Below, one piece after another: positions 47,728-57,065 of a stretch of 64,000 nt of DNA. Position 1 is the stretch's first letter. Every line of letters begins with the position of its first letter. The position numbers were made by a program, and so were the translations under genes. The notes below the pieces were generated by a model. That model did not search any database. It was not told the origin of the DNA and saw nothing but the letters and a program-made list of their open reading frames with translations. This DNA comes from JBAZZQ01 sp041658725 (lineage in GTDB: Bacteria; Planctomycetota; Phycisphaerae; JAAYCJ01): the NCBI GenBank assembly GCA_041658725.1, contig JBAZZQ010000002.1, positions 1 through 64,000 of the forward strand. The letters are read 5' to 3'.

Positions 47728-49011
47728 TTACACGGGGTTGTAGGTGATGACCATGAGGGTCATGTCGTCGCTTTGAGTCGCCAAACCGATGAAACGGCGA
47801 ACATCCCAGAGAATATTATCCGCCATTTTCTGGGCAGACAGGTCGGCATATCTATTGATGGAAGCAATCAGCCGATTCAGGCTAAATGATTGTCCGTCGA
47901 AATTCATCGCATCGACTATACCGTCGGTAAAAAGAACCAGCCGGTCGGATGCGGCAAGTTGAATCGTCTGGCTGGGAAATTCCGGGTCGTCAAAGATAGC
48001 CAGGGCAGGACCGGAGACCTTGAGCTGCTCGACCAGATGATTTCGGATCAGAAGCGCAGGATTATGCCCGGCGTTGACATAAGTGAGCGTCCCCTTGACC
48101 GGATCAATCATGCCCATGATCAATGTGGCGAATTCACCGCTTAGGCTGTCCCGTCGAAACGCCTTATCGACCATTTTCATTAAGGCGTCCAGGCTTTTCC
48201 CCTGGTCGATATAGGCCCGGATCGTGGCCCGTAGCGAAGCCATTTGAAGCGAAGCGGGAATCCCCTTGCCGGCCACGTCGGCGATGACAATTCCCAATTG
48301 CCCGTTTGGAAATTCCTGAAAGTCATAAAAATCGCCGCCGACCAGGTAAGACGGCTCAAAGATCGAGCCGATCTGGATGTTCGGCAGGTTCGGAGATTTT
48401 TTCGGCAGCATGTGCCCCTGAATATCCGCCGCCATTTTCAACTGCCGCTGCATACGTTCCGCTTCGATCGATTCCTGGAAGAGTTGGGCGTTGATGATCG
48501 CCGAGGCCGCTTGCGAGGCGATGGCCTTGAGGCATTCGATTTCGAAGTGTTCATAGGTGTGAGGCTGGCTCGAATAAATATGAAGAACTCCCACCGCCTG
48601 ACCCCGGTAAATCATTCCGACCGCCAGCCCGCTGACGATGCCCTCACGCTGAGCTTCTTCCTTATAAATTACCCGCGGATCGGTCAGCATGTTTTCAATG
48701 TAGGCCGGTTCACCCGCCAAGGCGGCCTGATCGATGGGTGAACGCTCCAGTTTTAACGGCCCCTTGCGAAGATACTCCGCCGATAAATTCGCCACCGCCT
48801 TGATTTGTAATTCTCTGGTATCCGGATTATAAATACGAATCGAACAGCCCTTGCCTTCCACCACCTTGACCACCTGCTCCGCGGTGATTTTTAAAATCTG
48901 GTCCAAATCGGCGCGACCGGCCAGCAGTGAGGTCAGACCATGCAAAATGGTCAGCTCATTTACTCGTTGCCGAAGTTCTTCAATATTTATCTGGTCCGGT
49001 CCGTTCATCAT
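47728..49011 (-). CDS. GAF-domain PP2C-type serine phosphatase (RsbU-like)
   Basis: 427 residues. N-terminal coiled start (EELRQRVNELTILHGLTSLL), a GAF domain (residues about 25-170, including GKGCSIRIYN and VLHIYSSQPHTYEHFEIEC), a helical linker, and a C-terminal SpoIIE/PP2C domain: SYLVGGDFYDFQEFP, VIADVAGKGIPASL, YVNAGHNPALLI, FTDGIVDA. The Asp residues in GGDFYDF and ADVAGKG bind the metals. It probably dephosphorylates STAS proteins. A similar protein is at 60884-62146. Confidence 0.9.
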   Translation of the reverse strand: MMNGPDQINIEELRQRVNELTILHGLTSLLAGRADLDQILKITAEQVVKVVEGKGCSIRIYNPDTRELQIKAVANLSAEYLRKGPLKLERSPIDQAALAGEPAYIENMLTDPRVIYKEEAQREGIVSGLAVGMIYRGQAVGVLHIYSSQPHTYEHFEIECLKAIASQAASAIINAQLFQESIEAERMQRQLKMAADIQGHMLPKKSPNLPNIQIGSIFEPSYLVGGDFYDFQEFPNGQLGIVIADVAGKGIPASLQMASLRATIRAYIDQGKSLDALMKMVDKAFRRDSLSGEFATLIMGMIDPVKGTLTYVNAGHNPALLIRNHLVEQLKVSGPALAIFDDPEFPSQTIQLAASDRLVLFTDGIVDAMNFDGQSFSLNRLIASINRYADLSAQKMADNILWDVRRFIGLATQSDDMTLMVITYNPV

Positions 49012-49303
49012 AATCCTAAAAATTCCATATCCGTGCAGATCACCTCGCGGTCATTGCGAGCATGGTTCCGAGATCGATGGCGAATTTATTGGTGAATCCG
49101 GGACGACGTTTCGCCCCGCTATCCCGTTTATGAGACATCATAACAAACGGCCCTCGGTTAGTCCACCCGTTTCCCGCCGCGGGTAGTGGTTCACTCCGTT
49201 TACCGTCCGCAGCGGCAACGTCCTGGACTACCAGACCACCTGTCAAAAATAATGTCAAAAATAACTCACGACCCGGGAAATCCGATTTGGTAAGATAGCA
49301 GGC
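49012..49303. other. Intergenic gap
   Basis: 292 bases. A half copy of the CATTGCGAG element (GGTCATTGCGAGCATGG, 49051-49067) and the direct repeat TGTCAAAAATAA (49242-49264) are seen. A 72-codon minus-strand ORF at 49040-49258 has no start signal or recognisable domain and is not called. Confidence 0.4.
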
Positions 49304-50392
49304 ATGAACTGGGTTGAATATTTCGAGCAGGTGTTGAAAGTTCGCCGCGGCGGTCCTGAGATGACCTTGGGTATCGGAGACACGGTGGTCGAAAACGCCC
49401 GTAGCGTGGACGAGTGGACGGTCAAGGCGTCGGCTTTGCGGGAAATCTTCACGCTGATGTTGGGCAAGCCCCCGGAAAAGTATTCCTGTCCGCTTGATCC
49501 ACGCATCGAAGACGAAATCGATCAGGGGACGTACATGAAAAGGATCGTTTCTTACAACGTCGGTCCTGCGGAACGAATTCGGGCTTACGTATTAATTCCC
49601 CACAATAAACCATTCCCGCGCCCGGCGGTGTTGACCATCCATCCAACCACGCCGTTCGGGAAGGAACAAGTAGTCGGCAACGATCCCTCGCCACAGGGGC
49701 GGGACCAGTCCTATGGCTTGCATCTGGTCGAACGCGGCTACATTACCTTTTCGTATGACCTCCTGAGCGCCAATGAACGCATCTATCCAGGGCTTAAGCC
49801 CTTTTCCACCGATCCGTTTTACCGGGATTTTCCCAACTGGTCCGTTCGCGGCAAGGATATGTGGGATATTTCTCGCGCGATTGATGTCCTGGAAACTATC
49901 CCCCAGGTGGATATCGCCCGCATCGGTTCCATCGGCCACTCACAAGGCGGGGGAATTACTATCGACGCGATGGCCCTCGATCCGCGGATCAAGGCCGGAG
50001 TAAACAACTGCGGAGACTGGCCGTCGAGACTCTACAAGAATCCATTCGTGCGGGCACGAACCGGATGGTGGATCGGGATGCCGAACCTGAGGCCGTTCTG
50101 CTGGTCCGGAAAGGATTACCCGATTGACCTGCACGAGAAAATGGCCCTTGCGGCTCCGCGACCACTTTTGAACCTCACCGCTCTGAACGACTGGGGGTTT
50201 GGCTTGGATGAAGAACCTGTGACGCGACCCTGCCTGGAAGCGATGGCAGCGAGCGTCAAAAAGGTTTACGAACTTTACGATTGTCCCCAAAATTTCGAAA
50301 GCGTGCTTCATGGTGACGGGCACTGCTTCGCGGAGCATCATCGCCGGATCGCTTATGCCTTTCTCGACCATCACCTTCAGCCGAACATTTGA
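49304..50392 (+). CDS. Alpha/beta hydrolase (acetyl-xylan-esterase/dienelactone-like)
   Basis: 362 residues. The nucleophile elbow IGSIGHSQGGGITIDAMAL contains GHSQG with catalytic Ser; the acid and His are probably in DWGFGLDEEP and HGDGHCFAEHHRR. A small-molecule or sugar-ester substrate is likely, but no signal peptide is seen, so it should act in the cytosol. It lies at the start of a group with the DUF4091 protein and another hydrolase. Confidence 0.85.
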   Translation: MNWVEYFEQVLKVRRGGPEMTLGIGDTVVENARSVDEWTVKASALREIFTLMLGKPPEKYSCPLDPRIEDEIDQGTYMKRIVSYNVGPAERIRAYVLIPHNKPFPRPAVLTIHPTTPFGKEQVVGNDPSPQGRDQSYGLHLVERGYITFSYDLLSANERIYPGLKPFSTDPFYRDFPNWSVRGKDMWDISRAIDVLETIPQVDIARIGSIGHSQGGGITIDAMALDPRIKAGVNNCGDWPSRLYKNPFVRARTGWWIGMPNLRPFCWSGKDYPIDLHEKMALAAPRPLLNLTALNDWGFGLDEEPVTRPCLEAMAASVKKVYELYDCPQNFESVLHGDGHCFAEHHRRIAYAFLDHHLQPNI

Positions 50393-50579
50393 TGGATTTT
50401 ATTGACTTTGAATTTGCTGCGGGTGGCATGCAACGCCGTGAACTTAACGGCAAAGCGGATAAAAAAGGAACGCACATTTTGCTCTGTGTCTCTGCCGGTA
50501 AGAAACCTTCAGCCGCCACTCATGTTTGATCTTCAGATAGGTAAACCCACTTGAACCGGTAGCTCGTATAGCGAGATTC

Positions 50580-50611
50580 TCATTCTAACATTCTTGAGAA
50601 TGTTAGAATGA
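50580..50611. repeat. Perfect 32-bp palindrome
   Basis: TCATTCTAACATTCT (50580-50594), TG, AGAATGTTAGAATGA (50597-50611). Arms of 15 bases without mismatch, low GC, no T-tract. Confidence 0.7.
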
Positions 50612-50696
50612 AACCTTTGTTGCTTCAGCGTTGGGAGCAAAAGGGCCGATTGATATGCGGAGGAAAAAATCTTATTCAAAAGCCCAAGTTCACGGC

Positions 50697-50735
50697 GTTG
50701 GGTGGCATGGCCCCGACTACGATGCCATGCCACCA
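50697..50735. repeat. GGTGGCATGG inverted repeat
   Basis: GTTGGGTGGCATGG and CCATGCCACCAAC around a 12-base loop; one extra G in the left arm. It resembles other dispersed palindromes in the window more than a terminator. Confidence 0.55.
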
Positions 50736-50776
50736 ACAAGTCACCCGCTAAATCAGGGTTGACTCAATACTAGAGT

Positions 50777-53700
50777 TTATCGCAACTCCACTTCGCTCAG
50801 TCCCATGAGAACCGGCCCGCCCTTACCGCCGCCGTTCGGAGCCATAAGAATCCTGATTTTGCTGGTGGTTACAGGAGTGAATTTGATTTTTTCCACCGGG
50901 CCTTTCGCCGCCAGGAAGTCCGGAGTGGCAGATACCGATTTCCAGGCTCCCGACTCATCGGCGTACTGGATCATGGTCTTTTGAGGCAGGCCGGTAAAGG
51001 TCATCCAGAAAACGTTCACCTGCGAGACCTTACGAGGTTGACCCAGGTCCATCTGGACCCAATGCTCCACAGGAGCGGGACCCGAAATCCATGCCACCTC
51101 CGGTTCAAATTTGACCGCCTCGAACCGCAGCCCGTCGTTCAGGGGAAGCGGAGTATAAGGAGCGGAAGTGCTGTCCACGGAAATCCTGGGGATCGCCAAC
51201 GGCAATCCTACCCTGACTTGGCCGCTTTCACCGGTCAACGACACCAGGCATCGGTTGACTTCGCCGGCGTCGGTCAGTGGAATGTCGATTTTACCGGCGG
51301 AAACCATCCGAGAGTAAACCCGCCAGGGAGTTTTCCCATCCACCAGATACCGCACACTGACTTTCCCGGCCTCAGGGGCCGTTACGGCGAGCGTGGTTTT
51401 ATTATCCTGCTCCGTCAGTGCGGCATCCAATTCATTGGGAGAATACAAAACGGATTCGATTTTTGCCACGGCCTTGCTTCGAAGCTGATCCAGCAAGTCC
51501 GGGGATGCGCCCTTTTCCAGATGGGTCTGATAGCCAGAGCCACGAGGCGAAAGGCTCAGTGCCTGGTCGTAGCTTTCTTCCAAAAACTGTTTGGCGTCTG
51601 CAATCCCTTTGGAATCCGCCATTGCCCGTTCGAGGGCGTCAAGAACCTGGTAATCCTCATGTCCGGCCCGCAGAGCTAGAAAACGCCGGGAGATCACAAA
51701 TCCTTCCCCGCCAGGACCGGGGTAAACGAGGTTCTGGGTTTCCACTCCTTCCCACGGGCGATACCCCCGGCCGAACCCGTGGCTGCTGTTGAACCAGGAA
51801 AAATGACCCCAGCCGGTGATGCCGTATTTCCGGCACGTCCAGGGCATGAGGCGGTAGTAGGAGATCGGCTCGAAGCTCTCACCGTCGGCTTGGCAATCGT
51901 AGACCCAAAGTTGTTTGCCAAGGGTTTTTATAAACGCCATGTTCGACGGGGTGCAGGATCCGACAATAGGGGAGGGAATGTCGTGAGCAAGAGCATTTTT
52001 CTTCCAGCCATCGTCCTGACCGATGCCTGTCACGTAAAACTGGGCTCGGATAGCGGGATTCACCTCGTGGATCCAATTCGCCATTTTCATTCCCATTGGA
52101 TAATCCCCCTCCCCAGGTTCATCGAAGGTCTCCATGACCAGGCGGGAGGGAGCCACATTCAAGGTGCCCAAATGATCCATCAAGGCCTTGACCCACGCTT
52201 TGAAGGCGATTTCAAACCGGGGCTCGGTCCATTTCCAGCCGTAGCGATTCTCCAGGCGGGAAAAGAGTCCTTGCCCGCCGAAGCAGAGGAACCGGGCCTC
52301 TGACACCTGGGTGAGCGCCCGGTGAATTTTCCGGTCCACGCGGGTAAAGTCGATATATTTTAAACTGCCGTCGTCGTTGAATTCCGAATCGATCCATGCG
52401 GACTCAATATCGAAAGTATTGACGCCCAGAACGATCATGGCGTCCCAGGCATAATCGGTATGGCCGAAGCATTCAACGATATCGACCTTGTTCAAGGGAA
52501 GGATCGCAACCGGCAGGACCTTTACTTTGATCGGGATTTCCATTTTGCCCGACGCGTCCACCATCGAAATGACGGCGATGCTTCCGGTGTACTCCCCAGG
52601 CAGCAGGCCGGTGGTATCGATGGAAAGGACAGCCTGGCTGATGGTCGCGGGATTAACCTGGATAATCTGGCCTTTATCCAGTTCAGGCAAGGCGTCAGTA
52701 AACATCTCTTTAGGTTTGGAGAACCCCCGCATCGCCGGCACGGAATACAATTTGATCCATTGAGAAGGAAGGATTCGTTCGGCTCGAGCTTCATTGTAGA
52801 GTTCAGAAACGGCAAACCGAGCCGGATATCCCGTCGAGGTCAGGTTGGCGATATTCAGGGCAATATCCCGATGCTCACCTTTTAAGCAGGTGAGGGCAAT
52901 ATTCAACTTTTCCGACCGGGACGCCGGCATTTTGACTTCGTTCAGGGCGATATGAGCCGGACCCGTCCACATCACGGTCCGCACACCCGCCAGCCGAGTG
53001 CCAAGAACGTCCACCCGCTTGGATAATTCCTCACGATCTGATTTTGAAAGCGCAGCGAATTTTGTAAGATCGTCCCGAACCTTTCCCGCCTCGGTCAAAA
53101 TCGTTTCTGTGTCACGGGTAAGCTGGGCGATCAGTGTTCCAGCCGGGAACTTCGCCAATGCCTCCTGGGTGGCAAAAATCTGTTGGACCAGACCCTGGAG
53201 CTTTTCCATGGACACACGGGCATCGCCGACGTAAACATCGGTGAACGCGCTGGCCTTGTCGCCTTCCTCGATCTGAATATCATCGAGCCAGAATTCTCCT
53301 TCGCTTTTGGGCGGCCAATAGATAGTTAGGGTGTAGGTCGGCTTGCCATCCGCGCGGGGCTTGGTACGCGGGGCAACGAAGGTTTTGGTAACTCTCGTCC
53401 AGTCCATCGTGGTCTTCGGCGCCTGCATGGCAATCGAATCGCCGTCCCATCCATAGTTGCACAGGAACAAGACCCCGTGGACTCGGCGTTCCTCGCTCAA
53501 GCCCTTAGTCTTTACCATCGCGGAAAGAGTATACGTTTTTCCCGTCTCCAGGGGCACATCGTACTGGTGGAAATAAAAGTGCCGGCTGGGATCGTTGCCG
53601 ACCATGTGGAAAGCATTTTTGCCCGTGACGACCGTCCCGCTTTCGACCCCCCCGGTCTTGTGCATAAACCAGCCCCATCGTTCCCCGTATTCGAACGAAC

Positions 53701-53851
53701 CGTCCTGGATATAATTCTTTTGAGGGAGTGAAATGTTTCCAAGCCATGTTTGGGCTTGTTGTTCCGAAGTCGAGGTTTCCGCCCGAGCAATAATAAGACA
53801 CCCCAGCATGAGAACAACCATCGTTAAACAAACTCTTTTTCGACGATTCAT
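50777..53851 (-). CDS. Exported DUF4091 glycosidase-like protein with carbohydrate-binding modules
   Basis: 1,024 residues. Signal peptide 1-24. Residues about 40-210 form a jelly-roll carbohydrate-binding-like module (NYIQDGSFEYGERWGWFM; TYTLSAMVKTKGL; FWLDDIQIEEGD), then a coiled linker (about 220-290), then a long barrel-like region ending in the DUF4091 hallmark WGHFSWFNSSHGFG with later LRAGHEDYQVLDALERA (about 690-770), and a C-terminal discoidin-like beta domain (HWVQMDLGQPRKVSQVNVFW; 900-1024). DUF4091 is a glycoside-hydrolase-like domain of unproven activity. AAGGAG precedes the ATG. Probably hydrolyses or binds environmental polysaccharide. Confidence 0.85.
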   Translation of the reverse strand: MNRRKRVCLTMVVLMLGCLIIARAETSTSEQQAQTWLGNISLPQKNYIQDGSFEYGERWGWFMHKTGGVESGTVVTGKNAFHMVGNDPSRHFYFHQYDVPLETGKTYTLSAMVKTKGLSEERRVHGVLFLCNYGWDGDSIAMQAPKTTMDWTRVTKTFVAPRTKPRADGKPTYTLTIYWPPKSEGEFWLDDIQIEEGDKASAFTDVYVGDARVSMEKLQGLVQQIFATQEALAKFPAGTLIAQLTRDTETILTEAGKVRDDLTKFAALSKSDREELSKRVDVLGTRLAGVRTVMWTGPAHIALNEVKMPASRSEKLNIALTCLKGEHRDIALNIANLTSTGYPARFAVSELYNEARAERILPSQWIKLYSVPAMRGFSKPKEMFTDALPELDKGQIIQVNPATISQAVLSIDTTGLLPGEYTGSIAVISMVDASGKMEIPIKVKVLPVAILPLNKVDIVECFGHTDYAWDAMIVLGVNTFDIESAWIDSEFNDDGSLKYIDFTRVDRKIHRALTQVSEARFLCFGGQGLFSRLENRYGWKWTEPRFEIAFKAWVKALMDHLGTLNVAPSRLVMETFDEPGEGDYPMGMKMANWIHEVNPAIRAQFYVTGIGQDDGWKKNALAHDIPSPIVGSCTPSNMAFIKTLGKQLWVYDCQADGESFEPISYYRLMPWTCRKYGITGWGHFSWFNSSHGFGRGYRPWEGVETQNLVYPGPGGEGFVISRRFLALRAGHEDYQVLDALERAMADSKGIADAKQFLEESYDQALSLSPRGSGYQTHLEKGASPDLLDQLRSKAVAKIESVLYSPNELDAALTEQDNKTTLAVTAPEAGKVSVRYLVDGKTPWRVYSRMVSAGKIDIPLTDAGEVNRCLVSLTGESGQVRVGLPLAIPRISVDSTSAPYTPLPLNDGLRFEAVKFEPEVAWISGPAPVEHWVQMDLGQPRKVSQVNVFWMTFTGLPQKTMIQYADESGAWKSVSATPDFLAAKGPVEKIKFTPVTTSKIRILMAPNGGGKGGPVLMGLSEVELR

Positions 53852-53972
53852 TTTTTTCTCCTTTTAAATTTTGACCCCACAACACAGATTCTATCTATCG
53901 GGTCGAACCTTATGCAAATAGAAATGGTAGAATAATGTGGATAATAATGGAACGGCAGGTTACTGTAACAAA

Positions 53973-55052
53973 ATGTATTATTTGCTTTTGCTCGTCATGT
54001 TGGGATCGTTTGGTGTCGAAAATTCAACTCGGGCGGTTGAAACCCCCATAAAATTTCCGGATAAGGGTGTTATATTGACTATTATCGACCAACAGGGAAA
54101 ATCCAAATCCATCAAAAATATCAAAGACTGGCAAAAGAAACGGGAAATAATTTTAAAAAACCTGCAACGGGTAATGGGAGCGCTGCCCGGCCCTGACGTT
54201 GTAGTCCCGCTCGATATTCAGGTTCTGCAAGTGAAGGAAGAGCCGGATTACATTCGAAAGAAAATCACCTATACCGCCGAAAAGGGCGACCGAGTCCCCG
54301 CCTATTTGATGATCCCCAAAAAACTCAAAAACAAAAATCCAGCCATGCTCTGCCTGCACCAGACCATAAAAATCGGCAAGGATGAGCCGGCAGGGTTGGG
54401 TGGAATTTCCGATCTGCATTATGCCAAAGAATTAACCGAACGCGGTTACATTACGATCATCCCCGATTACATGTATTTCGGCGAAAATAATTATGATCCC
54501 TATAAACATGGTTACTCCAGCGCGACCATGAAAGGAATCTGGAATCATAAACGGGCGATTGACGTATTGGTATCGCTTCCGGAGGTTGATGCCAATCGTA
54601 TCGGATGTATCGGTCATTCGCTGGGAGGAGTCAATACGGTCTTTGTCGCCTGTTTCGATCCAAGAATCAAAGTCATCGTTGTCAGTTGCGGATTTGGCTC
54701 CTTCTATAGTTATTATAATAGCCCGGATATTGAGGGGTGGAGTTCCAAGTATTACATGCCGCGGATCGCCTCAATGTATCATAATCACCCCTCGGAAATG
54801 CCTTTTGACTTCACCGATATCGTCGCAACTCTGGCTCCGCGTCCTTTTTTTGGAAATGCCACGTTGAAAGATGGTTATTTTCACTATGATGGAGTGAAAC
54901 ACTGCGTCGATTCGGTCAAACCCGTCTACAAATTATTTAACGCGGAAGAAAAGTTTATCACGGTAACTCCCGATTGCGAGCATAGCTTTCCCCCGGATTC
55001 TCGAACCAAAGCCTATCAATTCATCGACCGCTATTTAAAACCGAATCGTTGA
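53973..55052 (+). CDS. Exported alpha/beta hydrolase (dienelactone hydrolase family)
   Basis: 359 residues from the ATG at 53973; a GTG at 53937 would add twelve residues ahead of what looks like a signal peptide (MYYLLLLVMLGSFGVENSTRA). The nucleophile motif is IGCIGHSLGGVNTVFVACF (GHSLG). The partner acid and His may lie in the region up to CEHSFPPDSRTKA. It differs from the 49304 protein by having an export signal, so it probably acts in the periplasm on carbohydrate esters. Divergent from the DUF4091 gene. Confidence 0.82.
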   Translation: MYYLLLLVMLGSFGVENSTRAVETPIKFPDKGVILTIIDQQGKSKSIKNIKDWQKKREIILKNLQRVMGALPGPDVVVPLDIQVLQVKEEPDYIRKKITYTAEKGDRVPAYLMIPKKLKNKNPAMLCLHQTIKIGKDEPAGLGGISDLHYAKELTERGYITIIPDYMYFGENNYDPYKHGYSSATMKGIWNHKRAIDVLVSLPEVDANRIGCIGHSLGGVNTVFVACFDPRIKVIVVSCGFGSFYSYYNSPDIEGWSSKYYMPRIASMYHNHPSEMPFDFTDIVATLAPRPFFGNATLKDGYFHYDGVKHCVDSVKPVYKLFNAEEKFITVTPDCEHSFPPDSRTKAYQFIDRYLKPNR

Positions 55053-55064
55053 CGAACATGGAGT

Positions 55065-56138
55065 TTATTTCACCAGTCTTCGAAACTCCGCCAGTTGGTC
55101 CGGGCCTTCCAGGACCTCAATCGTCGCGCGATATTTTTTCTTTTCTCCGGGTTTGAGGAATTTGAGCCATCCTCGCTCGCGATCCTTGTCCCGACCCTCC
55201 ACTCCGCAGTTGGCAGGTTCGATGCCCATTACATATTGCCCGCAAGGACCAAAATGATGCCAGTTGACAAATCGCGGAAAGTCTCGCTTGGAAAAACTAA
55301 TCTTTAAGCCGATTTTCCGATGAGGATTAATCACCCCGCAATGGACCTGACCGTCGCGATCGGTTTTCGGGTCGAAATAAGCCACGGCTTCGCCCATGGC
55401 GTGTTCCGGCAGGGGTTCGGGAACGATCTGAAATTTTCGCTTGGTGAAATAATCCACCGCCGAAGGCAGCGGATGAACGTCCGCACGATAGATCAGCTCT
55501 GTTCCCGGCTCGATCAGGGGAAACCCCAGGTTGATATGCAGCAGCCAGGCGTGTTCGGTTTCCTGCGTCCCTCGATTCAGAAACGTATCCTCGATAACAA
55601 TTTTCGATTGCCCCAAGGGCGAGCTAATGGTTCGCCGCAATTCCAAATTCGGTTCAAATATTTTTGCTTCGCGAACGATCCCGGTGATCTTCATTTCGCC
55701 CCGATCCAGCAGGGGGTCGGGATTGATTACGGATTCCAAGGTAGCCGACAGATTGGAATACCGGCCATGAAGAGGCAGGTCCTGACCCCGGTCTTTGACA
55801 GGCGAGCCCGCCGAGGAAGGACCGCATGAAACCACCAAGCCACCATAAAACCCCCACAGCCAGTCCAATCCTTTATTCAGACTCATTTCCGGACGAGTAA
55901 TCCCGGAAAGTGACAGCCACGATAAGGACATCCCCTTGTAAAACGCCTCCGCGATATCCAGCCCGCGGTCAATGACGACTTTATAATGCAATCCCGACCC
56001 GGTATTGACCCAGGCCACCCGATTCGAGTAACTCGGGCCGTTCATGGCGCTAAAAAGCTCAATTCCTCCCAACTGTGCCGGATTGGCGACATAGTGATGT
56101 CCATTCACCGCTGTCGATACAAAAGATTTTTTCGCCAC
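55065..56138 (-). CDS. DUF4432 aldose 1-epimerase-like protein
   Basis: 357 residues from GTG 56138, preceded by AGGAG seven bases upstream. Galactose-mutarotase-like fold: LHYKVVIDRGLDIAEAFYKG, FYGGLVVSCGPSSAGSP, LPLHGRYSNL, AWLLHINLGFPLIEPGTEL. The HGR and EHAWLLHINLG segments supply likely sugar-binding His and Glu. DUF4432 proteins are usually found near sugar-catabolic genes, in agreement with the neighbouring hydrolases. Its stop is convergent with the preceding hydrolase. Confidence 0.88.
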   Translation of the reverse strand: MAKKSFVSTAVNGHHYVANPAQLGGIELFSAMNGPSYSNRVAWVNTGSGLHYKVVIDRGLDIAEAFYKGMSLSWLSLSGITRPEMSLNKGLDWLWGFYGGLVVSCGPSSAGSPVKDRGQDLPLHGRYSNLSATLESVINPDPLLDRGEMKITGIVREAKIFEPNLELRRTISSPLGQSKIVIEDTFLNRGTQETEHAWLLHINLGFPLIEPGTELIYRADVHPLPSAVDYFTKRKFQIVPEPLPEHAMGEAVAYFDPKTDRDGQVHCGVINPHRKIGLKISFSKRDFPRFVNWHHFGPCGQYVMGIEPANCGVEGRDKDRERGWLKFLKPGEKKKYRATIEVLEGPDQLAEFRRLVK

Positions 56139-56156
56139 AGTTTTTCTCCTATGTTT

Positions 56157-56184
56157 TTGCTCTGACTAAAGAAAGTGTTATAAT
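56157..56184 (+). promoter_or_regulatory. Promoter of mqnD
   Basis: TTGCTC (56157-56162) and TATAAT (56179-56184), spacer 16; AGGGAG and the ATG at 56212 follow. Confidence 0.6.
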
Positions 56185-56211
56185 TCAGGGACTATTTTAG
56201 GGAGTACGTTA

Positions 56212-57045
56212 ATGGCAAACAAGGAAATTTTGCTCGGCCACAGTCCGGACGCCGACGACGCGTTTATGTTTTATGCCTTGGCCCGTGAAAAAATATCCAC
56301 CGGTCCCTATCGGATCAAACACATTATGGAAGATATCCAAACCCTCAACGAACGGGCGATCCGTAACGAGTTGGATATAACCGCGATTTCCATTCATGCT
56401 TATGCGTACGTTAAATCCCATTACCTTTTGCTGACATCGGGGGCTAGTATGGGATTGAACTATGGTCCGGTGGTCGTCTCCAAGACCCCGATGACCATCG
56501 AGGACCTGTCCGACAAAAAAATAGCCATCCCAGGAATTATGACCACCGCCTTTCTGGTTCTCAGGCTGGCGGTCGGAGATTTTAATTATGAAGCTGTCCC
56601 GTTCGACAAAATATTGTTCCAGGTTGGGATGGGCCAGGCGGACGCGGGATTGATCATTCACGAAGGGCAGATGAACTATTCGGAACTTGGTTTTCATAAA
56701 GTCGTGGACCTCGGAGAGTGGTGGCACGAACAAACCGGTCTGCCCCTGCCGCTGGGCGGAAACGCCATCAAACGCAGCCTGGGACCTAATGTGATCGACG
56801 ATCTGGCCGGAATTATCCGTCAAAGCATCCAATATGGATTCGACCATTTCGACGAGGCGGTCGATTACGCCATGCCCTTTGCCCGAAAAATGAGCAGGGA
56901 ACACGTCGAAGCCTTTGTCCGAATGTATGTCAATCAATGGACCCTTGATTGCGGCCAGGATGGTAAACAAGCCATCCATGAATTACTCGCCCGTGCCGAG
57001 ACCGGACGCCTTATCCCCCATACATTACCGGTGGAATTTATATAA
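56212..57045 (+). CDS. mqnD: 1,4-dihydroxy-6-naphthoate synthase (futalosine pathway)
   Basis: 277 residues. MqnD turns cyclic dehypoxanthine futalosine into 1,4-dihydroxy-6-naphthoate for menaquinone. Seen: GHSPDADDAFMFYALA (the SPCPNDT-like binding loop of MqnA/MqnD), LDITAISIHAYAYV, LLTSGASMGLNYGPVVVSK, IAIPGIMTTAFLVLRL, GLIIHEGQMNY and LGEWWHEQTGLPLPLGGNAI. Presence implies the bacterium makes menaquinone by the futalosine route; other mqn genes are not in the window. It is followed by a GT39 gene. Confidence 0.92.
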   Translation: MANKEILLGHSPDADDAFMFYALAREKISTGPYRIKHIMEDIQTLNERAIRNELDITAISIHAYAYVKSHYLLLTSGASMGLNYGPVVVSKTPMTIEDLSDKKIAIPGIMTTAFLVLRLAVGDFNYEAVPFDKILFQVGMGQADAGLIIHEGQMNYSELGFHKVVDLGEWWHEQTGLPLPLGGNAIKRSLGPNVIDDLAGIIRQSIQYGFDHFDEAVDYAMPFARKMSREHVEAFVRMYVNQWTLDCGQDGKQAIHELLARAETGRLIPHTLPVEFI

Positions 57046-57065
57046 TCCGAAAGTAAATTATTGCT

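Larger units (their letters stand above)
50393..50776. other. Intergenic region with two palindromes
   Basis: 384 bases without a supported gene, between convergent genes (hydrolase + and DUF4091 -). It contains a perfect 32-bp palindrome at 50580-50611 and an inverted repeat GTTGGGTGGCATGG...CCATGCCACCAAC at 50697-50735. The region is where both transcripts end. Confidence 0.55.

Noticed and set aside
49040..49258. 72-codon minus-strand ORF in the gap before the alpha/beta hydrolase
   Set aside because: No ribosome-binding site and part of it is a translated CATTGCGAG-type repeat; could be a gene remnant but this cannot be shown.
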